NCBI GenBank assembly: GCA_034522055.1
Contig: JAXHLS010000006.1
Location: 1,212,790 to 1,276,789, forward strand
Source: Gammaproteobacteria bacterium
GTDB lineage: Bacteria; Pseudomonadota; Gammaproteobacteria; JAABTG01
DNA length: 64,000 nt
Direction of reading: 5' to 3'
In this document: positions 55,424 through 64,000 of the stretch, piece after piece
Layout: each line of letters opens with the position of its first letter
Position numbering within the stretch: position 1 is the first letter of the stretch
Translations under genes and position numbers: made by a program
The notes under the pieces: generated by a model
The model's input: only the letters and a program-made list of their open reading frames with translations
Told to the model about the DNA's origin: nothing
The model's database searches: none

Positions 55424-56722
55424 ATGAGCAACATCAAGCGCCGAGATTTCATTCGCATCACCGGTACGGCGGCCCTCGCGGGCGTCGCGGCGGGTTTTCC
55501 CTCCCTGGTGCTGGGGGCCGGTCGTCAGGTCGTCGTGGTGGGCGGCGGCGTGGGTGGCTGTACCGCAGCCAAATACCTGCGCAAGCTGGACCCGAGCATC
55601 AAGGTCATCCTGGTGGAGGCCGAGCCCAAATACCACTCCTGTTTCCTCAGCAACGAGTATGTCAGCGGTGAGCGCACCATGGAGTCCCTCACCTTCGGTT
55701 ACGACGGCCTGGCGAAACACGGGGTGACCGTGGTGAATGACCGGGTGACCGCCATCGAGCCGGACAAAAAACAGGTGCGCACGGCAGGAGGGCACCGTTT
55801 CTCCTACGATGCCTGCATCGTCTCCCCCGGGGTGGACTTCAAGTGGGAGGCCATCGACGGCTATTCCGAGAAGGTGGCCGACACCATTCCCCACGCCTGG
55901 TACGGCGGCCCCCAGACTGAGATCCTGCGCAGGCAGGTACGCGCCATGCCCGATGGCGGCGTGGTCGCCATCGTGGCCCCACCCAACCCCTTCAAGTGCC
56001 CTCCCGGCCCCTACGAGCGGGCATCCCAGATCGCCATGTACTGCAAGCGCGAGAAGCCGCGCTCCAAGATCATGATCCTCGACTACAAGGATGCCTTCAC
56101 CAAGCAGGACCTGTTCATCCAGGGCTGGAGCCGCCTCTATGGCTACGGCACCAACTACAGCATGATCGAGTGGGTATCCGCCGCCGCCGGCGGCAAGGTC
56201 GAAGCCGTAGACCCCAAGGCCGGCACCCTCATAGGGCTGGTGGATGAATTCAAGGCCGACGTCATCAACATCATCCCGCCCCAGAAGGCGGGCCAGATCG
56301 CCTTCCAGGCCGATCTCGTCGACGGCGACTGGTGCCCGGTGGACAAGAAGACCTTCGAGTCCACGCGCCATGCAGACATCTACGTGCTCGGTGATGCCAG
56401 CGATGCCGCCCACATGCCCAAGTCGGCCTATGCCGCCAATTCCCAGGCCAAGGTCTGCATCGCGGCCATCATCGCCAGGCTCAACGGCATGACCATCCCT
56501 GCCGACCCGTCCTACGTCAACACCTGCTACAGCATTCTAGGCGAGGATTACGGCATCTCCGTGGCCGGCGTCTACCGTCTCGACGAGGAACGCAACATGA
56601 TCGTGGGGATCGAGGGCGCGGGCGGCCTCACGCCCATGGACACCGCGCCCCAGTTCCTGGCCCGGGAGGTCACCTACGCCCACAGCTGGTTCGAGAATCT
56701 CATCCACGACATGATGGGCTAA
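55424..56722 (+). CDS. fccB: Flavocytochrome c sulfide dehydrogenase flavoprotein subunit (FccB/SoxF type)
   Basis: The 432-residue protein has a Tat signal (RRDFIR), a Rossmann start VVVVGGGVGGCTAAKYL and three cysteines in fitting places: Cys73 in YHSCFLSNEY (covalent FAD), Cys192 in FKCPPGP and Cys368 in NTCYS (active-site disulfide). Each is 31 residues above the Allochromatium mature numbers 42, 161 and 337, which fits a roughly 31-residue signal. It oxidises sulfide to sulfur or polysulfide in the periplasm and passes electrons to FccA. Last gene of the run. Confidence 0.94.
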   Translation: MSNIKRRDFIRITGTAALAGVAAGFPSLVLGAGRQVVVVGGGVGGCTAAKYLRKLDPSIKVILVEAEPKYHSCFLSNEYVSGERTMESLTFGYDGLAKHGVTVVNDRVTAIEPDKKQVRTAGGHRFSYDACIVSPGVDFKWEAIDGYSEKVADTIPHAWYGGPQTEILRRQVRAMPDGGVVAIVAPPNPFKCPPGPYERASQIAMYCKREKPRSKIMILDYKDAFTKQDLFIQGWSRLYGYGTNYSMIEWVSAAAGGKVEAVDPKAGTLIGLVDEFKADVINIIPPQKAGQIAFQADLVDGDWCPVDKKTFESTRHADIYVLGDASDAAHMPKSAYAANSQAKVCIAAIIARLNGMTIPADPSYVNTCYSILGEDYGISVAGVYRLDEERNMIVGIEGAGGLTPMDTAPQFLAREVTYAHSWFENLIHDMMG

Positions 56723-56735
56723 CGGGCCGCCAGCG

Positions 56736-56772
56736 CCCGGGGGAAGGGCCGATGCATCAGTGCTTCCCCGGG
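56736..56772 (+). terminator. Hairpin after fccB
   Basis: CCCGGGGGAAG and CTTCCCCGGG form a strong stem-loop 14 bases after the fccB stop. It is also the first part of the segment duplicated at 61783, so it may belong to the higA module and not to the operon. Confidence 0.55.
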
Positions 56773-57102
56773 CACCGGCGGCGCTGTTTGCACGCACTTG
56801 ATCACGACTTGAAGCTACGCCGCCGCATCTCGCTGCCGCGCCTGCCACAGGTCGTATTTCATCTGCTGGCCGAGCCACACCTCGGCGCGCCCGCCGTGCT
56901 CAGGTCCCAACCATTTTTCCAGCCGCAATGCCATCTCCGGGGAGACCGCGGCTCGGCCATTCAATACCCGCGACAAGGTCACCCGGCTGACCCCAAGCAG
57001 CTCGGCGGCCTCCTTCACGGTCAGGCCGAATGCCGGCAGAACATCCTCGCGCAGCGTCTCGCCGGGATGTGGTGGGCTGAACATACGCATCATCTTATCC
57101 TC
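56737..57102. repeat. 366-bp duplicated segment, copy 1 (carries higA)
   Basis: This segment recurs at 61783-62148 in the same orientation and at equal length, with few substitutions outside the hairpin loop. It contains a hairpin, about 40 bases of spacer and the whole higA-like gene with its start. Confidence 0.92.
56815..57090 (-). CDS. HigA-type antitoxin, orphan copy 1
   Basis: The 91-residue protein starts MRMFSPPHPGETLREDVLPA with a helix-turn-helix VKEAAELLGVSRVTLSRVLN, the HigA/VapI antitoxin pattern. HigB toxin genes normally stand just upstream; none is seen in 57091-57260. It ends RQRDAAA, longer than copy 2. An ATG one codon upstream (57093) is also possible. Confidence 0.87.
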   Translation of the reverse strand: MRMFSPPHPGETLREDVLPAFGLTVKEAAELLGVSRVTLSRVLNGRAAVSPEMALRLEKWLGPEHGGRAEVWLGQQMKYDLWQARQRDAAA

Positions 57103-57261
57103 AGTGAGGGAAATGGGGTCAAACACGAATGGCGCTGATTTAAGAAACCTCTGATTAACCTGACAGTTGCATAAAAATTCACCACATACACGTGAAGGCC
57201 TGTATTTTCCGGCCAATCTGTATGTCAGCCCCATGGCTGGAATTCACCCAAAGAGCAGTCC

Positions 57262-57537
57262 AACCGGGAATGCAATCCGCTGTTCGGCCTGGGTCCCGAC
57301 GAGTTTCACGAGCCCGATCATGAATTCGAATGGGATCGCGCCCGGTTTCGCCGCTGATCGCAGGGCGTGGCCCGACGCAATGGCTACCGCGTCGTGCTGG
57401 GCGGGATCGGCGAGGAAGATCCGGAATTCGGCCCCCCGACCCAGACCGCGTATTTCACCCGCCTCGATTGCCCGGCGTCGCTCAGCAGCGCCAGCGAATT
57501 CCTCCACCAGCCCACGCCGGCCTCGATCGCCGCATAG
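57262..57537 (+). pseudogene. Possible Hen1 (RNA 3'-terminal methyltransferase) C-terminal remnant
   Basis: The frame reads LFGLGPDEFHEPDHEFEWDR, then ARFRR, a TGA (57355-57357) where Trp is expected, SQGVARRNGYRVVLGGIGEE and DPEFGPPTQTAYFTRL. This resembles the end of bacterial Hen1 (DHRFEW..., GYRV, GP.DPE.G.PTQ). The rest of the gene and its usual partner pnkp are absent. A relic in the gap 57094-57606, which otherwise shows nothing. Confidence 0.45.
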
Positions 57538-57606
57538 GCCAGGGTGATGCCCACGGCTAATACAGGCGACGGCTGCCGGGCGGTGCGTGATCATGCCCGC
57601 CGTGCG

Positions 57607-58020
57607 TCACGCGCGCCCCCCTGCGCGGCGCAGTGTGCCGCTGAGTTCCGTGCCCGGCGCCACCGTGTTATAGACCGTTCCGTATTTGCGGATGTTCTCG
57701 TGCATCAGCTCCAGCCTGCGGTCATTCTCGTCGGTGTCGATTTCGATTATATAGTCGATGTGGCTCATCTTCGGCGGCGTGTCCTGGCGCACGCCATGTA
57801 TCCTGACACTAACGCCACGGTAATCGAAATGAATCATGGGTGCGATGCGCTCCATGTTTTTCAAAATGCAGGCGGCGACGGCCGCCAGCAGCAATTCGGC
57901 GGGGTTCAAGGCATCCGCCCTGCCCTTCAGATCGGTATCGATGACCAGCTCTGCGTCCTTACAGTGCACCATGCTGCCGTGGGCATCGGTACGTGTGGCG
58001 GTGATTTCGTATTCCAGCAT
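57607..58020 (-). CDS. OsmC-family protein
   Basis: The 137-residue protein has the OsmC/Ohr fold pattern: ALNPAELLLAAVAACILKNM in the middle, holding the usual active-site Cys, and IDYIIEIDTDEND after it. The second peroxidase Cys is not obvious at its usual place, so peroxide reduction is uncertain. It lies alone on the minus strand. The following gap 58021-58201 has no feature I can name. Confidence 0.85.
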   Translation of the reverse strand: MLEYEITATRTDAHGSMVHCKDAELVIDTDLKGRADALNPAELLLAAVAACILKNMERIAPMIHFDYRGVSVRIHGVRQDTPPKMSHIDYIIEIDTDENDRRLELMHENIRKYGTVYNTVAPGTELSGTLRRAGGRA

Positions 58021-58201
58021 AAGCCCCTCATATTCGTTGATTAAGTAATCGTACGCGCCGACTCACGTCGTCACAGCCCATGATCATTGCTCACCGTCCG
58101 GGCCAGGGGCGGCGTACCCCGCAGATCGGGAATGCTGGAGCACTGCCTGGTGTTGTGGCGCTCCGGCTAATTCACTAACGGACAAGCGATACCGGCCAGG
58201 C

Positions 58202-58384
58202 TCATCCCGTCGCCCCGAACAGCAGCCCCACCCCGGCCGTGATCGCCATCGCCAGTACGCCCCAGAACGTCACGCGCCAAATACCTTTGAGCACGTCGGC
58301 ACCACCGGTATAGGCGGCCAGACCGCCAAGCAGCATCAGAAACAGCAGCGATGTGGCGCCGACCACCAGCGCCACACGAGTCAT
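58202..58384 (-). CDS. Short membrane protein, probable VIT1/CCC1-type C-terminal fragment
   Basis: The 60-residue frame (ATG 58384) encodes two hydrophobic helices, VALVVGATSLLFLMLLGGLA and WGVLAMAITAGVGLLFG, joined by a segment like the last loop of VIT1/CCC1-type iron/manganese transporters. Such transporters have about 230 residues, so this is a tail only. AGGGAG stands just upstream, so translation is possible. It follows the SOR-like gene by 82 bases. Confidence 0.5.
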   Translation of the reverse strand: MTRVALVVGATSLLFLMLLGGLAAYTGGADVLKGIWRVTFWGVLAMAITAGVGLLFGATG

Positions 58385-58466
58385 GGCTCCCTGTATGCCA
58401 GCACGACAGGCATCGTGAGCGCTGGTGAAGCACGGTGTCCTGTCCGCCCAGTGGTTGTCCGGCCGC

Positions 58467-59441
58467 TCAAGCCTGCTTGACCAGCCGGCGCGTGATATAG
58501 AACGGCTCGACCGGGCCAACCACCACGGCCGCTCCGACCGGCGCGGCAGCCGCCTTGAAGCGCGGGTCGAGATGGGAATTCTCATGATCCCACACCGATT
58601 CCCACACGCCATGCATGAGATAGGCACGCAGGTCGCCGTCGGCGTGTACATTGCGCAGTATCTCGGTGCTCAAGGCCTTGCGATAATGCCGGTTGTCACG
58701 GGCACCGGGCCGGCCGTTGCCATCGACCGCGTCGGCCGGCTGATAGGTCTCCTGCGCCACCTTGAGCAACGCCATGACCTGGGACTCGAGGGTCAGATGG
58801 CCGGCGTCTGCGACCATGACGTGATTCTCGACGGACACCGTCTCGCGCTCAGGGGCATCCACCGGACGGCGCAGAAAGGTGCGGATCGCCTCCGGAGTCG
58901 TGTAAACCCCTTGGCGGTCACCGGCAGCGACCGTGGTGAACAAGCCGCGATAGATCGCCATCGGCCGGGTCGCCGAAGACGCGCCCTGCATGGTCAGGTG
59001 CGGCAGCACCCGGGCGTCGAAGGCCTGCGCCGTCCCGGAAGCCTGCAGCGTAGCGGCGTCGTTGAAGCGGATGAACAGAGCATAGAAATACGGCTGGGTG
59101 TGGGCTTGCACGCCGTCCAGATACGCCGTCGCCAGGACACCCTTGTAGCGCTCGGGATAATTCTTGACCATCGTCGAGTCACCGCTCATCTGCTTGAGCG
59201 CCAGGCCGAGAAAACCCGGCCTGGCACGCAGCTCGTCGGCCAGCGCATCGATCGCGGACAGCGCCTGTGCATTCTGCGGCGGCATCACGCGGAATTCGGT
59301 ATACAACGTCAATGCGCCCTCGACCGCGACAGGTTCGCGCAGTCCCTGGGCGGAAAAGGCACCGGGGGCAAAGCCGCTGGCCGCCAGCGCACCGCTCGTG
59401 GCCAAGCTGGATTGCAGAAACGCGCGACGGTTCATGTTCAT
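58467..59441 (-). CDS. Tat-exported protein with tandem ABM/SOR-like domains
   Basis: The 324-residue protein has a Tat-like signal ([20 protein letters not shown]) and two alpha-beta (dimeric barrel) halves: [10 protein letters not shown] with [14 protein letters not shown] (about 40-160), and [13 protein letters not shown] to the end. Near the C-terminus DHENSH (His286, His290) and GPVEPFY (Glu312) resemble the iron site of sulfur oxygenase reductase (His86-x3-His90, Glu114 in GPWEP), although in SOR this lies in the first half. AGGAGG precedes the start. It lies in an operon with a TauE/SafE exporter. A sulfur-metabolic iron enzyme is an inference; a heme- or metal-free ABM protein is the alternative. 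Confidence 0.6.
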   Translation of the reverse strand: MNMNRRAFLQSSLATSGALAASGFAPGAFSAQGLREPVAVEGALTLYTEFRVMPPQNAQALSAIDALADELRARPGFLGLALKQMSGDSTMVKNYPERYKGVLATAYLDGVQAHTQPYFYALFIRFNDAATLQASGTAQAFDARVLPHLTMQGASSATRPMAIYRGLFTTVAAGDRQGVYTTPEAIRTFLRRPVDAPERETVSVENHVMVADAGHLTLESQVMALLKVAQETYQPADAVDGNGRPGARDNRHYRKALSTEILRNVHADGDLRAYLMHGVWESVWDHENSHLDPRFKAAAAPVGAAVVVGPVEPFYITRRLVKQA

Positions 59442-59598
59442 ATAGACCTCCTTGAGTAAAGGTTGAGTAAAGAGAATGATTGATGAGCGTTCCGCACTCG
59501 GATTACGCGACGGTTGCCCCGTTGTTTCCGCTCACCCTTGCGCCATTCCGCCGAAGCACGCCGCCACCGCAGCGGGTCGGTGGATTGTGCGCCAGCCC

Positions 59599-60363
59599 TC
59601 AGCGCAGCAGGTCGAAACCCAGCTTCACGGCAACCCCAAGCAGCACGACACCGTAGGCTGCGCGCACCCATTGGGGTTTGCTGCGGCACGCCATGTACCA
59701 GGCACCCAGTTGGGAGCCCGCCACCACGGCCAGCACGACCAGCAGCAGCAGTTGTCCGCCCGGCAGACCGACGAAGGCGTGGCCCAGAAAACCGGAGAAG
59801 GAGGAGAAGGTCACCACGTAGGCCGTGGTGGCCGCCGCCGCCTTCGGCTCATAGCCCAGTTCCATCATGACCGGCGCGATAATGAAACCGCCCCCGAGTC
59901 CCAGCATGCCGCCGACAAATCCGGCGAGGCCGCCGCTCGCCAGACCGACCAGCATTCGGCTGCGGGCTGACAAATTGCGCCGGGGGCCGGCAGCGGGACC
60001 GGTGAGGCTGCGCAGCGCCGCCACCAGGACACCAACGGCGAACAAACCTAGCAGCACGCGAGTCGGCAGCAGATGGGCGCTCCAGGCCCCCAGCGGCGCT
60101 AGCACCAGCGCGGCGGCCGCGGCGGGCGTGCCGCCGCGGAAATCCACCAGCCCCTCCCGCCAGTAGCGCAGAAAAGCCAGCAGGGTATTGAGTCCGTTCA
60201 GCAACAGGCCCAGCGGGATGGCGGCGGTCTTCAACGGCAGGCCCAGCCAGGTGAGGACCGGAACGTAGAGCATGCCGCCGCCGAGGCCGAGCGCGGCAAA
60301 GACGGCCGAAATACCGAAGATCAGCAGCGCCGCTGCCAACGCCAGCGTCAGTGTGGGTTCCAT
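59599..60363 (-). CDS. TauE/SafE (TSUP) family anion exporter
   Basis: The 254-residue membrane protein has about eight hydrophobic segments in two related halves, each with the TSUP glycine pattern (LGLGGGMLYVPVLTWLGLPL and GLGGGFIIAPVMMELG). Family members export sulfite, sulfoacetate or similar. It stands between FmdE (12 bases upstream) and the SOR-like gene (157 bases downstream). Removing sulfite made by sulfur oxidation is a reasonable inference. Confidence 0.9.
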   Translation of the reverse strand: MEPTLTLALAAALLIFGISAVFAALGLGGGMLYVPVLTWLGLPLKTAAIPLGLLLNGLNTLLAFLRYWREGLVDFRGGTPAAAAALVLAPLGAWSAHLLPTRVLLGLFAVGVLVAALRSLTGPAAGPRRNLSARSRMLVGLASGGLAGFVGGMLGLGGGFIIAPVMMELGYEPKAAAATTAYVVTFSSFSGFLGHAFVGLPGGQLLLLVVLAVVAGSQLGAWYMACRSKPQWVRAAYGVVLLGVAVKLGFDLLR

Positions 60364-60375
60364 GCGGGATGCGGC

Positions 60376-61017
60376 TCAGGCCTGCCGCCCCAGCGCCTTC
60401 TGCTGACAGGGGATGCAGACCTTCTCGTTGCCCAGGATGCGGCCGTAGGACTGCACCGTCATCTCACCGCAGTGGTCACAGACGAAGGAGTCGAAGTCGT
60501 GCGGATGGTCCTGCCAGATCTGGTCGCGGGGGCCTTCGATCTGGAACAGTTGCTCCGTCGGCGTCTCGAGCACCCGGGCCATCAGCGGCTCCACCACCTC
60601 GGCCGGAACCGCCGAGGCCGGGACGCCTTGCATGCGGTATTCGGTAAAAAAAGCGGTCTGCTTATTGGCCGCCATGACCTCGGCACGGGGCGTGACCCGC
60701 ACCGCACGGGCGTTCTTCTTGTCGATGAGCGTAAGTCCGAACTTACCATAGCCGAGCTTGCGGATGTTGCCCTTGCCGAAGGTGCAGCCGGTGGCCATCT
60801 GCACCCCGTCGGCGAAACAGGTGGCGCAGTGCTCGTCGCCGAGGTCCACCAGGGCCATGAGCTGGCCATCATGGGCCCGTTCGGCGCCCAGCGCCTCCAG
60901 CGCCGCGAGCCCGGCGCGCAATCCCATGGGCATGGCGGGGCATTTGTGGCCATGCAGCATGAGCCCGGCATCGAGCAGGTCGGCGGGAACGGGGGAGTTG
61001 GCGGTCAGATCATTCAT
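60376..61017 (-). CDS. FmdE-family protein with C-terminal zinc finger
   Basis: The 213-residue protein has the FmdE N-terminal motif LHGHKCPAMPMGLRAG with further Cys in DEHCATCFADG and ATGCTFGKGNI (about 30-130), and a C-terminal FVCDHCGEMTV...CIPCQQKA zinc ribbon. FmdE proteins lie near molybdenum enzymes in many genomes, but their role is unsettled. The ATG at 61017 follows AAGGAGAACC. Second gene of the ECF operon. Confidence 0.85.
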   Translation of the reverse strand: MNDLTANSPVPADLLDAGLMLHGHKCPAMPMGLRAGLAALEALGAERAHDGQLMALVDLGDEHCATCFADGVQMATGCTFGKGNIRKLGYGKFGLTLIDKKNARAVRVTPRAEVMAANKQTAFFTEYRMQGVPASAVPAEVVEPLMARVLETPTEQLFQIEGPRDQIWQDHPHDFDSFVCDHCGEMTVQSYGRILGNEKVCIPCQQKALGRQA

Positions 61018-61127
61018 CAGGGTTCTCCTTACGAGTGTGGGATCGCCGTTGCGCAGGCGCGACTCGGCGATCCATGGATTTCTAGTAGGGAGACGAACAT
61101 CCCTGCAAAAGGATGCAACCAAACCAA

Positions 61128-61718
61128 CTATAGGGCAGAGCCCGTCGGTTTGCGCGGCACATAGCAACACACCTTGCCGGTCTCGTCGAGGCGCACTTGG
61201 CAGGCCTCAGTGAGGTGCGCGCGCAGGCGCTTACGCGCCCGCTGCACGCGGGACTTGGCGCCGGGCAGGCTGAGCCCCTTGCGCCGGGCATAGGCTTCCT
61301 GAGTCAATCCCTCCAAGTCACATAGGGTGAGCGTCTCGCGATCCTCCGCGGAGAGTTCCGCCATTACCCGCGGCAGGCATGCGGCGAGGGTCTCCACCGG
61401 CTCTGGTCTGTTACTGTCGGCGACCAGGTTAGCAGGCAGTTCCACCTGTGTTTTCTTCAGACGCAGGCGATCGGCCAGGGCGTTGCGTGCCACCTGGAAC
61501 AGCCAGGCGCGGGCATTGTCGATGGCGCAGAAGCGCCGATTCTGGCGCATGGCCTTGAGGAACAGCTCCTGCAACAGGTCATCCGCGTCGTGGGGGTCGG
61601 CCAACCGCCCGCGCAACCAGGCGCGCAGCTCGCGCTCGTGTTGCTGCCAGGCCCTCATGAGACAGCTTACCGCCGCGCCATCCCTTGGGCCTTCCCGGTT
61701 ATTAGAAATGTCAACCAT
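61128..61718 (-). CDS. ECF-type RNA polymerase sigma factor
   Basis: The 196-residue protein has sigma region 2 (ADPHDADDLLQELFLKAM, then DNARAWLFQVARNALADRLR) and region 4 (LSAEDRETLTLCDLEGLTQE, then YARRKGLSLPGAKSRVQRAR). The C-terminal CQVRLDETGKVCCYVPRK tail resembles SigZ-like factors and carries Cys residues that could bind metal or respond to redox. No anti-sigma gene is next to it. It leads FmdE, TauE/SafE and SOR-like genes on the same strand. ATG 61718 (GTGGAG upstream) or 61658. Confidence 0.88.
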   Translation of the reverse strand: MVDISNNREGPRDGAAVSCLMRAWQQHERELRAWLRGRLADPHDADDLLQELFLKAMRQNRRFCAIDNARAWLFQVARNALADRLRLKKTQVELPANLVADSNRPEPVETLAACLPRVMAELSAEDRETLTLCDLEGLTQEAYARRKGLSLPGAKSRVQRARKRLRAHLTEACQVRLDETGKVCCYVPRKPTGSAL

Positions 61719-61782
61719 GCTCCACGGGAAATGGGGTCAGACACGATTACATTCGACATGGTGGACTGACAGACCGCCGGCG

Positions 61783-62148
61783 CCGGGGGAAGGGCCAACC
61801 GCCTCGCGCTTCCCCGGGCACCGGCGGTGCTGTTTGCACGCACTTGATCACGACATGAACCTACGCCGCCGCATCTCACTGCCGCGCCTGCCACAGGTCG
61901 TATTTCATCTGCTGGCCGAGCCACACCTCGGCGCGCCCACCGTGCTCAGGTCCCAACCATTTTTCCAGCCGTAATGCCATCTCCGGGGAGACCGCGGCAC
62001 GGCCATTCAATACCCGCGACAAGGTCACCCGGCTGACCCCAAGCAGCTCGGCGGCCTCCTTCACGGTCAGGCCGAATGCCGGCAGAACATCCTCGCGCAG
62101 CGTCTCGCCGGGATGTGGTGGGCTGAACATACGCATTATCTTATCCTC
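61783..62148. repeat. 366-bp duplicated segment, copy 2 (carries higA)
   Basis: Second copy of 56737-57102, same orientation, 5,046 bp away. A short GAAATGGGGTCA(A/G)ACACGA motif lies upstream of higA in copy 1 (about 57110) and downstream of it in copy 2 (about 61729), so the outer boundaries differ. Confidence 0.92.
61876..62136 (-). CDS. HigA-type antitoxin, orphan copy 2
   Basis: The 86-residue protein is identical in sequence to copy 1 through WQARQ. One base change then makes a stop in place of Arg and removes five residues. It starts MRMFSPPHPGETL and has no toxin gene upstream: the sigma-54 regulator ends 27 bases away at 62164. Confidence 0.87.
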   Translation of the reverse strand: MRMFSPPHPGETLREDVLPAFGLTVKEAAELLGVSRVTLSRVLNGRAAVSPEMALRLEKWLGPEHGGRAEVWLGQQMKYDLWQARQ

Positions 62149-62163
62149 CCTTCACAAGGGATC

Positions 62164-63451
<1,288 letters not shown>

Positions 63452-63462
<11 letters not shown>

Positions 63463-64000
63463 CGGCCGCCTCCAGCCGCTCCCGCCGCGGCAGGGTCACC
63501 CGGAACAGGGTTTCGTCATCGTTGCTGGTGACGTGGATCTCCCCGCCGAGACGCTGGATGATCTGGTAGCTCACCCACAGCCCCAGGCCGCTGCCGTCGG
63601 CCCGGGTGGAGAAGAAGGGCTCGAAGAGGTGCTCCAGTTGCTCCCTGGGGATGGCACGCCCGCTGTTGCGCACCTCCATCACCAGGACGTCGCCGGCGTA
63701 CGCCAGCCGGCAGCGCACCCAGCCCCCGGGTGCCGCCGCTTCGGCGCCGTTGAGCAGCAGGTTGAGCAGCACCTGGCGTACCGGCGCCGAGGGCAGGCCG
63801 AGGATCTCCGTGGCCCCCGCCTCCAACTCGTTGTGGCAATCCAGCCGTACCTTTTCCTTTCTGCAGCGGCTCGCCGCCAGCATGCGGACATCCTCGATGT
63901 CACCGTGGCCGAGGGGACGGCTCGATTGCGCGGCCTCCACCAGCAATGCCGATACGGTCTCGTGGATATGGTGCAGACCGCGCTCGATGAGGTCGAGGGT
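63452..64000 (-). CDS. Sensor histidine kinase, C-terminal part (cut by window edge)
   Basis: From 64000 the frame reads TLDLIERGLHHIHETVSALL, then the ATPase domain with VRQVLLNLLLNGAEAAAPGG (N box) and DGSGLGLWVSYQIIQRLGG (G box), to a stop at 63452. The section matches the kinase at 46052-47533 (TVDLLERGLEQIRHIVAALL and onward). Its sensor part and phospho-His lie outside the window. Confidence 0.92.

Overview
The window is GC-rich and coding-dense. It reads as a chromosomal segment of a flagellated gammaproteobacterium that oxidises reduced sulfur compounds, of a Chromatiales or Ectothiorhodospiraceae kind. This rests on FccAB-type flavocytochrome c, a TauE/SafE exporter, a Tat-exported periplasmic molybdoenzyme, gammaproteobacterial flagellar gene order and copLAB-like copper genes. 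No 16S or other marker is present, so the taxonomy is inference. Both ends cut through genes (1-156 on the left, a histidine kinase at 64000 on the right). I see no tRNA, rRNA or CRISPR array. Layout: 0.2-1.3 kb, a Bax-like glucosaminidase. 1.5-7.1 kb, a sucrose operon (SPS fused to an SPP-like domain, PfkB sugar kinase, sucrose synthase) able both to make and to cleave sucrose. 7.4-9.1 kb, a CPA2/RCK cation antiporter. 9.4-16.9 kb, single housekeeping-type genes (GFA, DUF188, MltF, GDPD, DEAD helicase, spermidine-synthase-like) with a PIN toxin-antitoxin unit between direct repeats. 17-23 kb, a mobile and decayed zone: a broken RHH/PIN pair, a Uma2 relic, a group II intron with a frameshifted reverse transcriptase, an ISNCY element with a recognisable 6-bp target duplication, and an AbrB/PIN pair. 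23-34.9 kb, a minus-strand flagellar block (flgI-flgJ-flgK-flgL, then fliC-flaG-fliD-fliS-fliT) split by a RAYT gene bracketed by REP arrays. 35-41.4 kb, a signal-peptide methyltransferase, a decaying copLAB/DUF411 copper operon and two more toxin-antitoxin pairs. 41.4-44.5 kb, a ModE-type regulator with two ModE-like boxes and modABC. 44.6-56.7 kb, a PhnD-like binding protein, histidine kinase and sigma-54 response regulator divergent from a seven-gene molybdoenzyme, ferredoxin, cytochrome c, TorD, polyferredoxin and FccAB run. 56.8-62.1 kb, an ECF sigma, FmdE, TauE/SafE and SOR-like operon plus OsmC, lying between two nearly identical copies of an orphan higA. 62.2-64 kb, a second, paralogous sigma-54 regulator and kinase pair. 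How the parts fit together: modABC would supply molybdenum for the molybdoenzyme downstream. The divergent PhnD-like/HK/RR trio probably senses an anion or sulfur species in the periplasm and activates the molybdoenzyme operon through the sigma-54-like promoter at 48621-48637, with palindromic upstream sites at 48452-48509. The operon joins a Cys-ligand periplasmic molybdoenzyme that has no membrane anchor to soluble c-type cytochromes and a flavocytochrome c sulfide dehydrogenase. I consider it the best candidate for an undescribed sulfur (or arsenic) oxidation module. The second candidate is the Tat-exported SOR-like protein in the ECF operon, which carries an iron-type HExxH...GPxEP signature. 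The window is also very rich in toxin-antitoxin loci (seven, intact or broken) and dispersed repeats, which mark sites of insertion and decay.
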